Shown here: in pieces, positions 42,002-50,865 of the stretch | How positions within the stretch are numbered: position 1 is the first letter of the stretch | Layout of the letters: every line of letters begins with the position of its first letter | From: CBFFRJ01 sp963530515 | GTDB lineage: Bacteria > Pseudomonadota > Gammaproteobacteria > Enterobacterales > Enterobacteriaceae | Reading direction: 5' to 3' | NCBI GenBank assembly: GCA_963530515.1 | Contig: CAUSEC010000019.1 | Location: 47,451-111,450 of the forward strand | Length of the DNA: 64,000 nucleotides | Notes under the pieces: model-generated | What the model was told of the DNA's origin: nothing | Databases searched by the model: none | Seen by the model: only the letters and a program-made list of their open reading frames with translations | Position numbers and translations under genes: made by a program

Positions 42002-43306
42002 ATGAACATAAGCGGCAAAACCTCAGGCGAAATTTTTGAACAGATCCGGGCGCAGGTGCAGTCTGGCGAGCGTGCGCCGGGCGACGCGTTGCCGCCAATG
42101 CGCGACCTGGCACAGGCGCTTGGTGTCAACCGTAACACGGTGGCGTCAGCCTATAAGCGCCTGCTCGATGCCGGGCTGGCCGAGAGCAAAGGGCGCAATG
42201 GCACGGTTGTCCGTGAGTTTTTGCAACAGCCGGTGCAGGAAGGCGGCACGCCAGGCATCGCGTTGCTGGACCTTGCGGACGGCAACCCGTCGGCTTCCGT
42301 GGTGGCAGAACTGCTGCCAGAGACATTCACGGCAAAAATAAAACCGCGTCTGTATGGTGAACCTGCCGTCAGTCGCGAACTGGAGGCCGCCGGGCGCAGC
42401 TGGCTCGATGCGGATCTCACCCAGCCTTATGAACTGAACCTCACCCACGGTGCCGTCGATGCCGTCGAGCGGTTGCTTTCCAGTTACCTGATTGCGGGCG
42501 ATCGCGTGGCGGTGGAAGACCCCTGTTTTTTGAGCAGCATCAGCACGCTGAAAAATAACCGTCTGGTGGCGGCAGGCGTGTCGATGGACGAAGAGGGCAT
42601 GCAGGTGGAGGCGCTGGCGAGGCTGCTTGCCTCCGGGGTGCAGGCGGTGATTATCACACCCCGCGCCCATAACCCCACCGGCTGGGGCCTCAGCGCCGGG
42701 CGCGCCCGGGCGATTCGCGCCTTGCTTGAACAGTACCCACAGGTGCTGGTGATTATCGACGACCACTTCTCACTGCTGTCCACTGAGGATTACCACCACG
42801 CTCTCCCGCCAAGCACCCGGCGCTGGGCGCTGATCCGCTCGACTTCTAAATTTCTCGGCCCGGATTTGCGTCTCGCTTTTGTTGCCAGCGACCGGGAGAC
42901 GGCGCTGCGCTTGCAGCAGCGGCTTAACCCTGGCACCAACTGGGTGAGCCATATACTGCAGGACATCGTCGCGGCGAGCATGACGTCGCCGGGCATGACG
43001 CAGGGCGTGAACCACGCCAGAGCCTACTACCAGCAACAGCGCCAGCAGCTTGTTGATGCACTGGTGCGCCACGGCGTGCCGGTTTCCGACAGGCACGACG
43101 GCCTGAATGTCTGGGTGCCACTGCAAACAGACAGCAGCCCGGTCGTGATGCAGCTCGCCACCTTCGGCTGGCTGGTGCGCGGCGGTGAAATTTTTGGCCT
43201 TAATCAGGTCTGCCACGGCTTGCGCATCACGGTTTCAGTACTGGATGCGACCACGCGGGAAAAGCTGGCAAAGGCGCTTTCAGATATCTTACGGGTGGAC
43301 GCTTAA
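42002..43306 (+). CDS. MocR-family GntR regulator with aminotransferase domain
   Basis: This 434-residue protein has an N-terminal GntR winged helix (about residues 10-70, GDALPPMRDLAQALGVNRNTVASAYKRL) and a fold-type-I aminotransferase domain (about 100-430). The PLP-binding lysine lies in STSKFLGPDLR, and the PLP-anchoring Asp/Asn region in ITPRAHNPTG and IIDDH. MocR proteins use PLP to sense a metabolite and often control adjacent vitamin B6 or transport genes. It is divergent from the YggS/NUDIX pair, a likely original target group. Confidence 0.9.
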   Translation: MNISGKTSGEIFEQIRAQVQSGERAPGDALPPMRDLAQALGVNRNTVASAYKRLLDAGLAESKGRNGTVVREFLQQPVQEGGTPGIALLDLADGNPSASVVAELLPETFTAKIKPRLYGEPAVSRELEAAGRSWLDADLTQPYELNLTHGAVDAVERLLSSYLIAGDRVAVEDPCFLSSISTLKNNRLVAAGVSMDEEGMQVEALARLLASGVQAVIITPRAHNPTGWGLSAGRARAIRALLEQYPQVLVIIDDHFSLLSTEDYHHALPPSTRRWALIRSTSKFLGPDLRLAFVASDRETALRLQQRLNPGTNWVSHILQDIVAASMTSPGMTQGVNHARAYYQQQRQQLVDALVRHGVPVSDRHDGLNVWVPLQTDSSPVVMQLATFGWLVRGGEIFGLNQVCHGLRITVSVLDATTREKLAKALSDILRVDA

Positions 43307-43360
43307 CTCACCCTTGTTGCACTGCTTCGGCGGGAACGGCTTACTTTTTGGAGTTTATTG

Positions 43361-44077
43361 ATGCGCGTACATTTCATCGTACATGAGAGTTTTGAGGCAC
43401 CGGGGGCCTATGAAATCTGGGCACAGCAGCAGGGGCACTCCGTCAGTTATTCACGGGTCTATGTCGGTGATGCGCTGCCTGCCAGCGTAGATGAGATCGA
43501 TTTTCTGATCGTGATGGGCGGGCCACAGGACCCGGATACGCCGCAGTCGGCCTGCCCGCATTTCGATGCCAGAGGCGAGCAGGCGGTCATTGCCGCTGCT
43601 GTCGCCGCCGGGAAAGTGGTGCTCGGCATTTGCCTGGGCTCGCAGCTGATCGGCGAGGCGCTGGGGGCGAAGTACGATCACAGCCCGGAAAAAGAGATTG
43701 GCAAATTCCCCATTACGCTCACCGATGCAGGCCAGCGCCACCCGCTGTTCAGCCATTTTGGCCGCACGCTGGACGTCGGACACTGGCATAACGACATGCC
43801 GGGGCTGACGGCGCAGGCGCAGATCATTGCCTGTAGCGAGGGCTGCCCGCGCCAGATCGTGGCCTACTCCGACCGGGTGTTTGGTTTTCAGTGTCACATG
43901 GAGTTGACTCCTGAGGTGGTGGAATTACTGATCGCCCACTCGGAAAAAGACCTCAGCCGCGCCGTCGAATACCGCTTTGTCGATACCCCGGCCGTGCTGC
44001 GCACACACGACTACAGCGAAATGAATGCCGCCTTGTGGACCTTCCTCGATAAACTGGCCGCACACTACATCAGCTAA
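43361..44077 (+). CDS. Class I glutamine amidotransferase-like protein
   Basis: This 238-residue cytosolic protein has the class I GATase triad: the Cys nucleophile in LGICLGSQLIG and His and Glu near the C-terminal FGFQCHMELTPE. An N-terminal VHESFEAPGAYEIWA and the GGPQDPDT oxyanion strand are typical of the GuaA-like stand-alone group. It hydrolyses glutamine or removes gamma-glutamyl groups from an unknown substrate. GGAG lies 7 bases before the ATG. A TTG start at 43358 is less likely. Confidence 0.88.
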   Translation: MRVHFIVHESFEAPGAYEIWAQQQGHSVSYSRVYVGDALPASVDEIDFLIVMGGPQDPDTPQSACPHFDARGEQAVIAAAVAAGKVVLGICLGSQLIGEALGAKYDHSPEKEIGKFPITLTDAGQRHPLFSHFGRTLDVGHWHNDMPGLTAQAQIIACSEGCPRQIVAYSDRVFGFQCHMELTPEVVELLIAHSEKDLSRAVEYRFVDTPAVLRTHDYSEMNAALWTFLDKLAAHYIS

Positions 44078-44094
44078 GTTTCTGACAGGTTTTC

Positions 44095-44121
44095 GTTCCC
44101 TTTCTCACCCGGAGAGGGAAC
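44095..44121. repeat. REP-like hairpin
   Basis: GTTCCCT...AGGGAAC arms surround CTC-ACCCG-GAG. It is related to the elements at 41138 and 57613 and lies just after the glutamine amidotransferase gene. Confidence 0.45.
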
Positions 44122-44361
44122 ATGAGCCCCGCGCTCAATCTTTCCCCACCTGGCTTGCCACGTTATTCCTCCATTCAGTCACGCCCTTACCAAACCAGCA
44201 TTCATTCCAGAACTGAATAGTTTCACAGAACAATTACGTTGACAGGTTTCAGTGATGCGATCAAAACTAAACCGTACAGTTCACATGTGTGTGAATCTGA
44301 TGCTTCTTACGAAGGGCATGGCGCCAGGCGCGGCCCAAAACCACAACGAAAGGATGTAGAC

Positions 44362-45024
44362 ATGAAGACGTTAAGGCAGGTCAGTGGGTGGGTGGTTGTC
44401 GGGGTTGCTTTACTGCTGGCCGGATGTGCCGGGCATGAGCCCGTACGCTACAGCGGCATCGACTCGGCGGCAAAACTTACGCAGAACACCGAGGATAACG
44501 CCGATCGCATGCCGTGGCAGTATTCACCTCAGGTCGACTGGCGCAAATACGACAGCATCATCATTGACCCGGTGACGATTTACCAGGGGCGCGACGGGCA
44601 GTTTAACGACATGGCGCAGGCCGACCGCCAGACCCTTGCTACCCATATGCAAGAGGCGTTCAGCAAAGCATTGAGCACCCGCTTTAAAACGGTCAGCACG
44701 CCTGCCGCCCACACGTTGCGCCTGAAGCTCACGCTGACGGGGGCCGACACCACGCCGCAGGTGGTGGGCACCTTTACCAAGTTCGATCTGGCGGGCGGCC
44801 CCTATAACATCGTGCAGTCGGTGCGAGGCGGCAGGGGGCTGATGAGCGGCTCGGTGGATTACGCCGTTGAAATCTACGACGCTAACAGCCACGAACTGCT
44901 CAAGGCCTACGTTGCTCACCAGTACCCGAACGCGATGAACATTTCTGCCAGCATTGGCTCGCTGAGTGCCGCTGAAGTGGGCATCGATAAAGGCGCGGAA
45001 GACCTGGCGGAGATGTTCAGGTAG
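44362..45024 (+). CDS. DUF3313-type lipoprotein
   Basis: This 220-residue lipoprotein has a lipobox LLAGC (Cys22) and a soluble domain typical of DUF3313 (YDSIIIDPVTIYQGRDGQF; KLTLTGADTTPQVVGTF). The function of DUF3313 is not established. It precedes a Pqi-type membrane-lipid transport operon on the same strand by 85 bases, so it may be an accessory factor of that system. ATG 44362 follows AAAGGA at normal spacing. Longer frames add an unlikely leader. Confidence 0.82.
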   Translation: MKTLRQVSGWVVVGVALLLAGCAGHEPVRYSGIDSAAKLTQNTEDNADRMPWQYSPQVDWRKYDSIIIDPVTIYQGRDGQFNDMAQADRQTLATHMQEAFSKALSTRFKTVSTPAAHTLRLKLTLTGADTTPQVVGTFTKFDLAGGPYNIVQSVRGGRGLMSGSVDYAVEIYDANSHELLKAYVAHQYPNAMNISASIGSLSAAEVGIDKGAEDLAEMFR

Positions 45025-45109
45025 CCACCGCGACCTCAGGTTCAGCCGGGGCCTTAACTTCTCCCGGCTGACATTTTCCTCGTGCATCACCTCGTGGCGA
45101 TTCGATGTT

Positions 45110-45736
45110 ATGAAGACATTCCCGCATCTGACCATCTGCCCGCACTGCGACAGTGTTTACCAGACACTGCCCTGTGCGCCGGGCGACATCGCGCTGTGCC
45201 AGCGTTGCTACGCCGTACTGTGGCGTGGACCACGGCGCGTGCCCGCCCACGTGTTGCCGCTGATATTGACGGCGGCCATCACGTTATTGCTGGCCTGTCT
45301 CTTTCCGGTGATGTCAGTTGGATTTCACGGCATGACGAATGACATCACGTTGTGGAATGCGGCATGGGCGCTGGCGGCAGACGATGGCAACCTCATCATG
45401 GCGCTCGGTACCGTTTTCCTGCTGGTTGTAGCACCCTTTTTACAGATAACCCTCACGGCCTGGCTGCTGAGTTTTGCGCGATTCGGGCGCGCAGCACCGG
45501 CGTTTGTTTTCAGCATGAAAGCGCTGAAATGGCTGCATCCCTGGAGCATGGTGGAAGTGGGCGTGCTGGGGTTTCTGGTGGCGGGGATAAAACTCTCCTC
45601 GTTACTCGACGTCTCTGTGGGGCCGGGCGGTTGGGCGCTGGCCGTTTCCTGCGTGCTGGTTGTGCTCATCAATAGTCACGATCTGCGCCCGCTCTGGGAT
45701 TTGCTTTCGGTTGAGGAGCAGGGCCGTGGTCATTAA
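45110..45736 (+). CDS. PqiA-like integral membrane protein, first half-unit
   Basis: This 208-residue protein has one PqiA unit. A zinc-ribbon-like N-terminus has two CxxC pairs (ICPHC and LCQRC), followed by four transmembrane helices (ILTAAITLLLACLFPVMSVGF is the first). E. coli PqiA has two such units in one chain of about 417 residues; here they are two genes. It is an inner-membrane partner of the MCE protein that bridges the envelope for lipid transfer. The start is uncertain, as it lacks a good ribosome binding site. It overlaps the next gene by 11 bases. Confidence 0.8.
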   Translation: MKTFPHLTICPHCDSVYQTLPCAPGDIALCQRCYAVLWRGPRRVPAHVLPLILTAAITLLLACLFPVMSVGFHGMTNDITLWNAAWALAADDGNLIMALGTVFLLVVAPFLQITLTAWLLSFARFGRAAPAFVFSMKALKWLHPWSMVEVGVLGFLVAGIKLSSLLDVSVGPGGWALAVSCVLVVLINSHDLRPLWDLLSVEEQGRGH

Positions 45737-46346
45737 TGCGCCTTTTGCTCGCCAGATGCAGCTTTGCCGCTGCCCCCTGTGTGGCCTTGCATGTGCCGAC
45801 GAGATGCACGATGCGCGCGGGCGGTGCCCGCGTTGCCACACACGATTGCAGGTTAGCCAGCAGCGAAGGCCACACCTGAGCTGGGCGCTGTTACTCACTG
45901 CGATGATCCTCTATGTGCCCGCCAGCGTGTTCCCGGTGATGTCCACCACGCTGCTGGGCCATCGCAGTGACAGCACCATTCTCTCGGGTGTGGTGGCCTT
46001 CTGGCGAAGCGGGTCGTGGGGCATTGCGGCCATTATCTTTATCGCAAGCGTCGTGGTGCCCTGCCTGAAGTTTCTCTCACTGGGTGTGCTGTTGTTTTCA
46101 ACGGCCCGTAAAACGCAGTGGGCCAGACGCGAGCGCGCCCGGCTTTACCGAATGACGGAGTGGATTGGCTGCTGGTCGATGCTGGATGTGGTGGTAGTGG
46201 CCGCGGTGTGTGGCCTGCTCCGGTTTCATGCGCTCGGTGAGGCTGAACCCCGGGCCGGGATTTTTTTCTTCGGCCTCGTGGTGATGCTGACCATGCTCTG
46301 CGCGCTGAGTTTTGAACCAAAAACATTATGGGAAGATAAGTCATGA
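45726..46346 (+). CDS. PqiA-like integral membrane protein, second half-unit
   Basis: This 206-residue protein is the second PqiA unit: two CxxC pairs (RCPLC and RCPRC) and four transmembrane helices, the first containing MILYVPASVFPVMSTTLLG. It starts at GTG 45726 with GGAG upstream and overlaps both neighbours, which shows a tightly coupled operon. It partners with the preceding gene and with the MCE protein downstream. Confidence 0.82.
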   Translation: MVINAPFARQMQLCRCPLCGLACADEMHDARGRCPRCHTRLQVSQQRRPHLSWALLLTAMILYVPASVFPVMSTTLLGHRSDSTILSGVVAFWRSGSWGIAAIIFIASVVVPCLKFLSLGVLLFSTARKTQWARRERARLYRMTEWIGCWSMLDVVVVAAVCGLLRFHALGEAEPRAGIFFFGLVVMLTMLCALSFEPKTLWEDKS

Positions 46347-47977
46347 TGCGTCCTGTCTCGGGCATTCCTCTTTTTCGTCACGGGCGCTGGCGCAACGCCG
46401 TCATCTGGTTGCTCCCGGTTATCGCGCTGGTGATTGCGGTCACGATGGTTATCCAGGCGCGCCTGTCCGTCGGGCCAGAAGTGGTGATTGCGTTTCGCAG
46501 CGCTGCCGGTCTGGAAGCCGGGAAAACCGCCGTAAAATACAAAGACGTCACCGTCGGGCTGGTGAAGGAGATAACCCTCAGCCCCGATAATGCGCAGGTG
46601 CTGGTGCGGGTTACGCTCGGTAAAAGTGCGCAGAATCTGGCGCGCAGCGACACCCGATTCTGGGTGGTCAGGCCGCGAGTGGGGATGAACGGCGTCAGCG
46701 GCATCGATACGCTGCTGTCCGGATCGTACATCGGCGTGGACAGAGGACAGTCGGATGAAACCCAGTACCGGTTCACGGGCATGGAGACGCCCCCGGCGAT
46801 TGTCAACGACATGGCGGGCAGCCAGTTTATGCTGGAGGCCGATGACCTCGGCTCGCTGGATATCAACTCGCCGGTTTACTATCGCCGTATTCCGGTCGGG
46901 CGGATAACCTCTTATCAGCTGCGAAAAGACGGCAGGGGTATCGATCTGAACATCTTTATTGATGCCCCGTATGACCGGCTGGTCACGGCGGATTCGCGGT
47001 TCTGGAACGTGAGCGGCGTAGATCTTTCCGTCGGCAGCGACGGCTTTCAGCTCAAAACCCAGACCGTCGCCGCCATCATGGCGGGTGGGATTGCGTTTTC
47101 CACGCCGGACAGCCCCGCTCACGGCGTGCTTTACAAGCAAACCCGTTACACGCTGGCACCGGACGAGGAGACCGCGATGGCGCCTGCGGACGGCCCGCCG
47201 GTGCGTTTTCAGTTGCGTTTTGAGCACAGCTTGCATGGGCTGAATGTGGGCGCGCCGGTGGAGTTTTCCAGCGTGCGCATTGGTCGCGTGGTCAGCATTG
47301 ATCTCGACTATAACCCCGAGGGGTATCGCTTTCCGGTCGTGGTGGGCATTGACGTGTACCCGTCACGAATGGGCAACGTCCTCGAAAAACTGCCCAAACC
47401 GACGGGCGACATTGATCTCAACACCGCCATTTTCACCCGTGAGATGATCGCCCACGGGCTGCGCGCACAGGCCACGTCGAGCAACCTGCTGACGGGGCAA
47501 CTGTCTATCTCACTCGATTTCATCCCGGATGCGCCCAGTGTCAACTTCGACGCCACGAAGCGCCCGGTGGAACTGCCCACGGTGAATGGCGGCCTGACCC
47601 TCCTGCAAGATCAACTCACGGGGATCGCCCGTAAAATCAACAAAATGCCGCTCGATGAGATTGGTAGCAACATGAACCGCACGCTGGTGGAACTGAATAA
47701 AACGCTGCGCACGGTCAACACGCAGTCGCTGCCTGCCGCTAACCGCCTGATGCAACAAACACAGCACACCACCCAGGACGCGCAAAACCTGCTGGCGGAA
47801 GATTCTCCGCTGATGATGACGCTCATGCAGTCGCTACAGGAGGCGACGCGCACGCTGCGGGCCGTCCGCAGCCTGACCAGTCAACTGGACAACCACCCGG
47901 AAGCGTTAATCCAGGGCAGCGCGGCGGATGCAGACCTGGATGACGCCCGTTCACTCAAGCAAGGAGAGCAGCCATGA
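46343..47977 (+). CDS. pqiB: PqiB-like MCE protein
   Basis: This 544-residue protein (E. coli PqiB has 546) has an N-terminal transmembrane helix (VIWLLPVIALVIAVTMVIQA, about residues 19-38) and three MCE domains starting near residues 43, 160 and 285 (GLEAGKTAVKYKDVTVG; YYRRIPVGRITSY; HGLNVGAPVEFSSVRIGRV). A C-terminal coiled coil would form the needle that spans the periplasm. PqiB makes a tunnel for phospholipids between the membranes. It is preceded by the split PqiA and followed by PqiC with an ATGA overlap. Confidence 0.88.
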   Translation: MMRPVSGIPLFRHGRWRNAVIWLLPVIALVIAVTMVIQARLSVGPEVVIAFRSAAGLEAGKTAVKYKDVTVGLVKEITLSPDNAQVLVRVTLGKSAQNLARSDTRFWVVRPRVGMNGVSGIDTLLSGSYIGVDRGQSDETQYRFTGMETPPAIVNDMAGSQFMLEADDLGSLDINSPVYYRRIPVGRITSYQLRKDGRGIDLNIFIDAPYDRLVTADSRFWNVSGVDLSVGSDGFQLKTQTVAAIMAGGIAFSTPDSPAHGVLYKQTRYTLAPDEETAMAPADGPPVRFQLRFEHSLHGLNVGAPVEFSSVRIGRVVSIDLDYNPEGYRFPVVVGIDVYPSRMGNVLEKLPKPTGDIDLNTAIFTREMIAHGLRAQATSSNLLTGQLSISLDFIPDAPSVNFDATKRPVELPTVNGGLTLLQDQLTGIARKINKMPLDEIGSNMNRTLVELNKTLRTVNTQSLPAANRLMQQTQHTTQDAQNLLAEDSPLMMTLMQSLQEATRTLRAVRSLTSQLDNHPEALIQGSAADADLDDARSLKQGEQP

Positions 47978-48579
47978 AAGCCCTTTTATCACTGACAATC
48001 GGCATCACCGTTGTACTCGCGGGCTGCACCTCGCCGCAGGTCCGTTACCACACGCTGGTCAGCGCTGAGCCTGTTTCTCGCACGGTTTCGCCGCCTGATT
48101 TTGCGATTGATCTGTTGCCCGTCGGCGTTCCGGCCCAGTTGGATACTCAGCAGGTGGTGGTTCGCCAGAGCGAGAGTCGCATGGTAGTGCTGAACAACGA
48201 TCGCTGGCTAAGCCCGCTGGGCGATGAGCTACAAACCGCGCTGTCTCTGGGGATGACGCAGCAGCTCAACACGGTGGATGTGGCCGGGCTGGCGCGGGAT
48301 AACCGTAAACCCGTGGTGCGGGTACTGATGCAGGTCCGTCGTTTTGACAGCTGGCCGGGCAAGGCTGTCAGTCTGGACGCAGACTGGAGCCTGTCTGTAC
48401 AGCGGGAAGGAAAACCCATGAGGCTGGTGTGCAAAAGCCACCTCACACAGCCCATTGCTGGCGACCCTGCGCAGATGTTCAACGCCTGGCAGCAGGTGGT
48501 GGCGCGTCTCGCAAGCCAGATAGGGCAGACCGCAACGGCGTGGGTGGCGACGGGCACGGCAGATTGCCGCAGTAGCTGA
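47974..48579 (+). CDS. pqiC: PqiC-like outer-membrane lipoprotein
   Basis: This 201-residue lipoprotein has a lipobox VLAGC (Cys18) and the PqiC/ABC-transport auxiliary domain (VRYHTLVSAEP; DLLPVGVPAQLDTQQVV; LGDELQTALS). It forms the outer-membrane receiver of the PqiABC system. Its ATGA overlap with pqiB shows translational coupling. A perfect terminator follows. Confidence 0.88.
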   Translation: MKALLSLTIGITVVLAGCTSPQVRYHTLVSAEPVSRTVSPPDFAIDLLPVGVPAQLDTQQVVVRQSESRMVVLNNDRWLSPLGDELQTALSLGMTQQLNTVDVAGLARDNRKPVVRVLMQVRRFDSWPGKAVSLDADWSLSVQREGKPMRLVCKSHLTQPIAGDPAQMFNAWQQVVARLASQIGQTATAWVATGTADCRSS

Positions 48580-48592
48580 CCAGGCAGAGCAC

Positions 48593-48630
48593 AAAAAAAC
48601 CGGGTTCGCTGCAACGACCCGGTTTTTTTA
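48593..48630. terminator. Bidirectional terminator after pqiC
   Basis: AAAAAACCGGGT and ACCCGGTTTTTT form a perfect 12-bp stem with an 11-base loop, giving U-runs on both strands. It serves both the pqi operon and the convergent TetR gene. Confidence 0.9.
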
Positions 48631-48650
48631 CGCCTGCCGAAACAAGAGGG

Positions 48651-49274
48651 CTATTCAGGCTTGTGAACGGCACCACTCAGAAACAGTTGCAGGCCATTGG
48701 CGACCATTCTGCTCACATCTTCCTCAGAGAAATCGGGAATTTCACGCAGGAAAAACAGCACCTCGGTTTCCGCTTTAACCAGTGTCGTAAACTGGATGGC
48801 GCGCAGCATCGGGTCCGCCTGCGCCAGTTCTCCCCGTTCCATCGCCAGGCGCATTTCCTGCGCTAATGCCTCCATGCTCTGGCGGATGCCGGATTCGCGA
48901 AACAATTGACCGATATCCGAATGCCCGGCTTCACCCAGCACCACGCGGTAAATCTGCAACGCCTGGTTGTCGCAGGTCACGACCCGCAACATATCTTCAC
49001 CAAAGCGGGTGAGCTTTTGCTCCAGTGAAAGGTGCTGGTTCTCCGGTAGCGTTAGCCCGCTCGCTGCTTCGGTGAGGAACCGGGCGCTGTAATTGCGCAC
49101 CACCGTTTCAAACAGCGCCTCTTTTGACGCGAAGTATTTGTAAAGTGTGGCCTTGGAGCCACCGGCGCGCCTGGCCACTTCATCCATCGAGGCACGCTCG
49201 TAGCCAATCTCGAGAAACACCTCAGCGGCGGCGGTCACGATCGCATCGCGGCGCGCTTGCGTCAGTACTTTCAT
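48651..49274 (-). CDS. TetR/AcrR-family regulator
   Basis: This 207-residue protein has an N-terminal TetR helix-turn-helix (about residues 10-55, ASMDEVARRAGGSKATLYKYFASKEALF) and a ligand-binding C-terminal domain of the AefR-like type. It is convergent with the pqi operon. A perfect 10-bp palindrome lies 45 bases upstream of its start, so autoregulation is likely. Its position suggests, but does not prove, control of the pqi-type operon. Confidence 0.88.
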   Translation of the reverse strand: MKVLTQARRDAIVTAAAEVFLEIGYERASMDEVARRAGGSKATLYKYFASKEALFETVVRNYSARFLTEAASGLTLPENQHLSLEQKLTRFGEDMLRVVTCDNQALQIYRVVLGEAGHSDIGQLFRESGIRQSMEALAQEMRLAMERGELAQADPMLRAIQFTTLVKAETEVLFFLREIPDFSEEDVSRMVANGLQLFLSGAVHKPE

Positions 49275-49318
49275 GTTGAACCCTTAACTGATTAAAAGTG
49301 AGACGTAAACATAACTAC

Positions 49319-49328
49319 ACCGTACGGT
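49319..49328. promoter_or_regulatory. Palindrome upstream of TetR, putative operator
   Basis: ACCGTACGGT is a perfect 10-bp palindrome in the presumed promoter region of the TetR gene, the form expected for the core of a TetR dimer site. Confidence 0.45.
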
Positions 49329-49427
49329 ACTCACACCATTATGCCATGCTCGCGAGATGAATGCGTGGAGGGGGATCGCGGAATGAACATGATTCGAGAG
49401 GCGTTCATCAGAAAACATCTTTGAAAA

Positions 49428-49449
49428 TGAGGCTGATAAATCAGCCTCA
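49428..49449 (-). terminator. Terminator of the GPH transporter/GH31 operon
   Basis: TGAGGCTGAT and ATCAGCCTCA form a perfect 10-bp stem with a 2-base central loop. On the minus strand it is followed by ATTTTC, a short U-run. It lies 15 bases after the transporter stop codon. Confidence 0.75.
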
Positions 49450-49464
49450 GATATAACAAGCGGC

Positions 49465-50850
49465 TTATTTTCTGGCAGAAATATCTAACCGCATATGTTC
49501 TTCCATCGCGTTATCAATCCGGAAAAAATAAACCACGGCGGCCAGCATCATATGCAGGATACCTGGAATTACCGTGGAGAGCAGCGTGATCCCGCCAAGA
49601 GACAAGGGTGTCTGATTTTCCTGCCCGGCATGGTACGAAATAACACTCAGCGTTACGCTGATAATAACGCCGGCAACAGCCCAGGCAAGCTTCACAAAAA
49701 AGAGATTAAAGGCGAAGCTCATTCCTGAAGCCCGTGTGCCAGACTTCCATTCACCGTACTTGTCTGCAAACGCCACCAGCGTGAAATGCATCGGCAGTAA
49801 AAAGCCCAATACCACGCAGCAAATAAAAACAAGAACCAGCCACAACGTGGTATATCCAGCAGGGACAAACCAGACGCAAAAATGCGCAACGGTGAGCAGT
49901 ACATTGACGTAAAAATAGATTCGACGAATCTCAAAATGGCGGGTAAAACAGGTAACCAGAACGGAGCCAGTCACCCCTCCTAATGTCGCCAGACCAAAAA
50001 ACAGAGAGGTATAGGTGGCATCGCCATGAAGAACATAAGTAATAAAATAGAGTGCCGCGCCGCCTTTGGTGTTGAATATGCTGATCAGCAGAAGCGACAT
50101 TAAAAACGTTAAAATCAGCTGATCGTTTTGACGAATACTGCGAAGACTGTCTTTTAAATTAAACGCGTGCGTTGCCAGAGTATTGACGCGTTCTTTTACC
50201 CCGCCGTAGCAGATGAGAAACATCACCATCGCGGCGATGGACAATACGGCTACGCCTAATTGATAGCCTTTCGCCTGATCGCCCTGACCAAACCATGAAA
50301 CCATTACCGGCAAACCCACTGACACGACAAAGCCCGCAGCACCACACAGCACGAAGCGATAAGACTGGCAGGAAATTAACTCCTGCGGGTTGGTGGTTAA
50401 CTTTGTGATAAGCGCGCAGTAGGGAACATTATTCAGTGAATAGAGCAGGGACAGACCAAAATAGGTCAGTACGGCATACAGAATCTTCCAGCCAATACCG
50501 ATATCCGGGACCGTAAAGGTTAAAAATAAAATCAGCCCTAAAGGCACTGCCGTCCAAAGGATGAAAGGGCGAAATTGCCCTTTTGGCGAACGGTTTCTGT
50601 CGGCGAGGATCCCAATCACTGGGTCCGAAATTGCATCAATAACACGCAGGACCAGAAATAATGTTCCTACCATGGCCGGTGTCAGCCCAAAAATATCGGT
50701 ATAGAAGAAGGTTAGAAAATTCGATATTAAACCCGTAACAATCGTGCCACCTGCATCGCCAAATCCGTAGCTGATTTTTTCCCGCACGCTTAAAACGCGA
50801 CTGCTGTGATTAACGGCACTGGATGCCGGACTATCGGAAATATGAGCCAT
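49465..50850 (-). CDS. GPH-family glycoside symporter (YicJ-like)
   Basis: This 461-residue inner-membrane protein has 12 hydrophobic segments and the glycoside-pentoside-hexuronide:cation symporter features: EKISYGFGDAGG, DAISDPVIGILADR, then GQFRPFILWTAVPLG and a shared central VPYCALITKLT. It imports a glycoside, probably the substrate of the GH31 enzyme encoded 15 bases upstream in the same operon. GAGG is 6 bases before the ATG at 50850. YicJ in E. coli is likewise paired with the alpha-xylosidase YicI. Confidence 0.9.
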   Translation of the reverse strand: MAHISDSPASSAVNHSSRVLSVREKISYGFGDAGGTIVTGLISNFLTFFYTDIFGLTPAMVGTLFLVLRVIDAISDPVIGILADRNRSPKGQFRPFILWTAVPLGLILFLTFTVPDIGIGWKILYAVLTYFGLSLLYSLNNVPYCALITKLTTNPQELISCQSYRFVLCGAAGFVVSVGLPVMVSWFGQGDQAKGYQLGVAVLSIAAMVMFLICYGGVKERVNTLATHAFNLKDSLRSIRQNDQLILTFLMSLLLISIFNTKGGAALYFITYVLHGDATYTSLFFGLATLGGVTGSVLVTCFTRHFEIRRIYFYVNVLLTVAHFCVWFVPAGYTTLWLVLVFICCVVLGFLLPMHFTLVAFADKYGEWKSGTRASGMSFAFNLFFVKLAWAVAGVIISVTLSVISYHAGQENQTPLSLGGITLLSTVIPGILHMMLAAVVYFFRIDNAMEEHMRLDISARK

Positions 50851-50865
50851 AATGAACCTCAAGGA

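Noticed and set aside
46226..47236. 336-codon minus-strand frame antisense to pqiB
   Set aside because: It is a long open frame caused by GC-rich codon bias. The composition is rich in Arg, His and Gln and no family fits. The MCE domains on the plus strand are clear.
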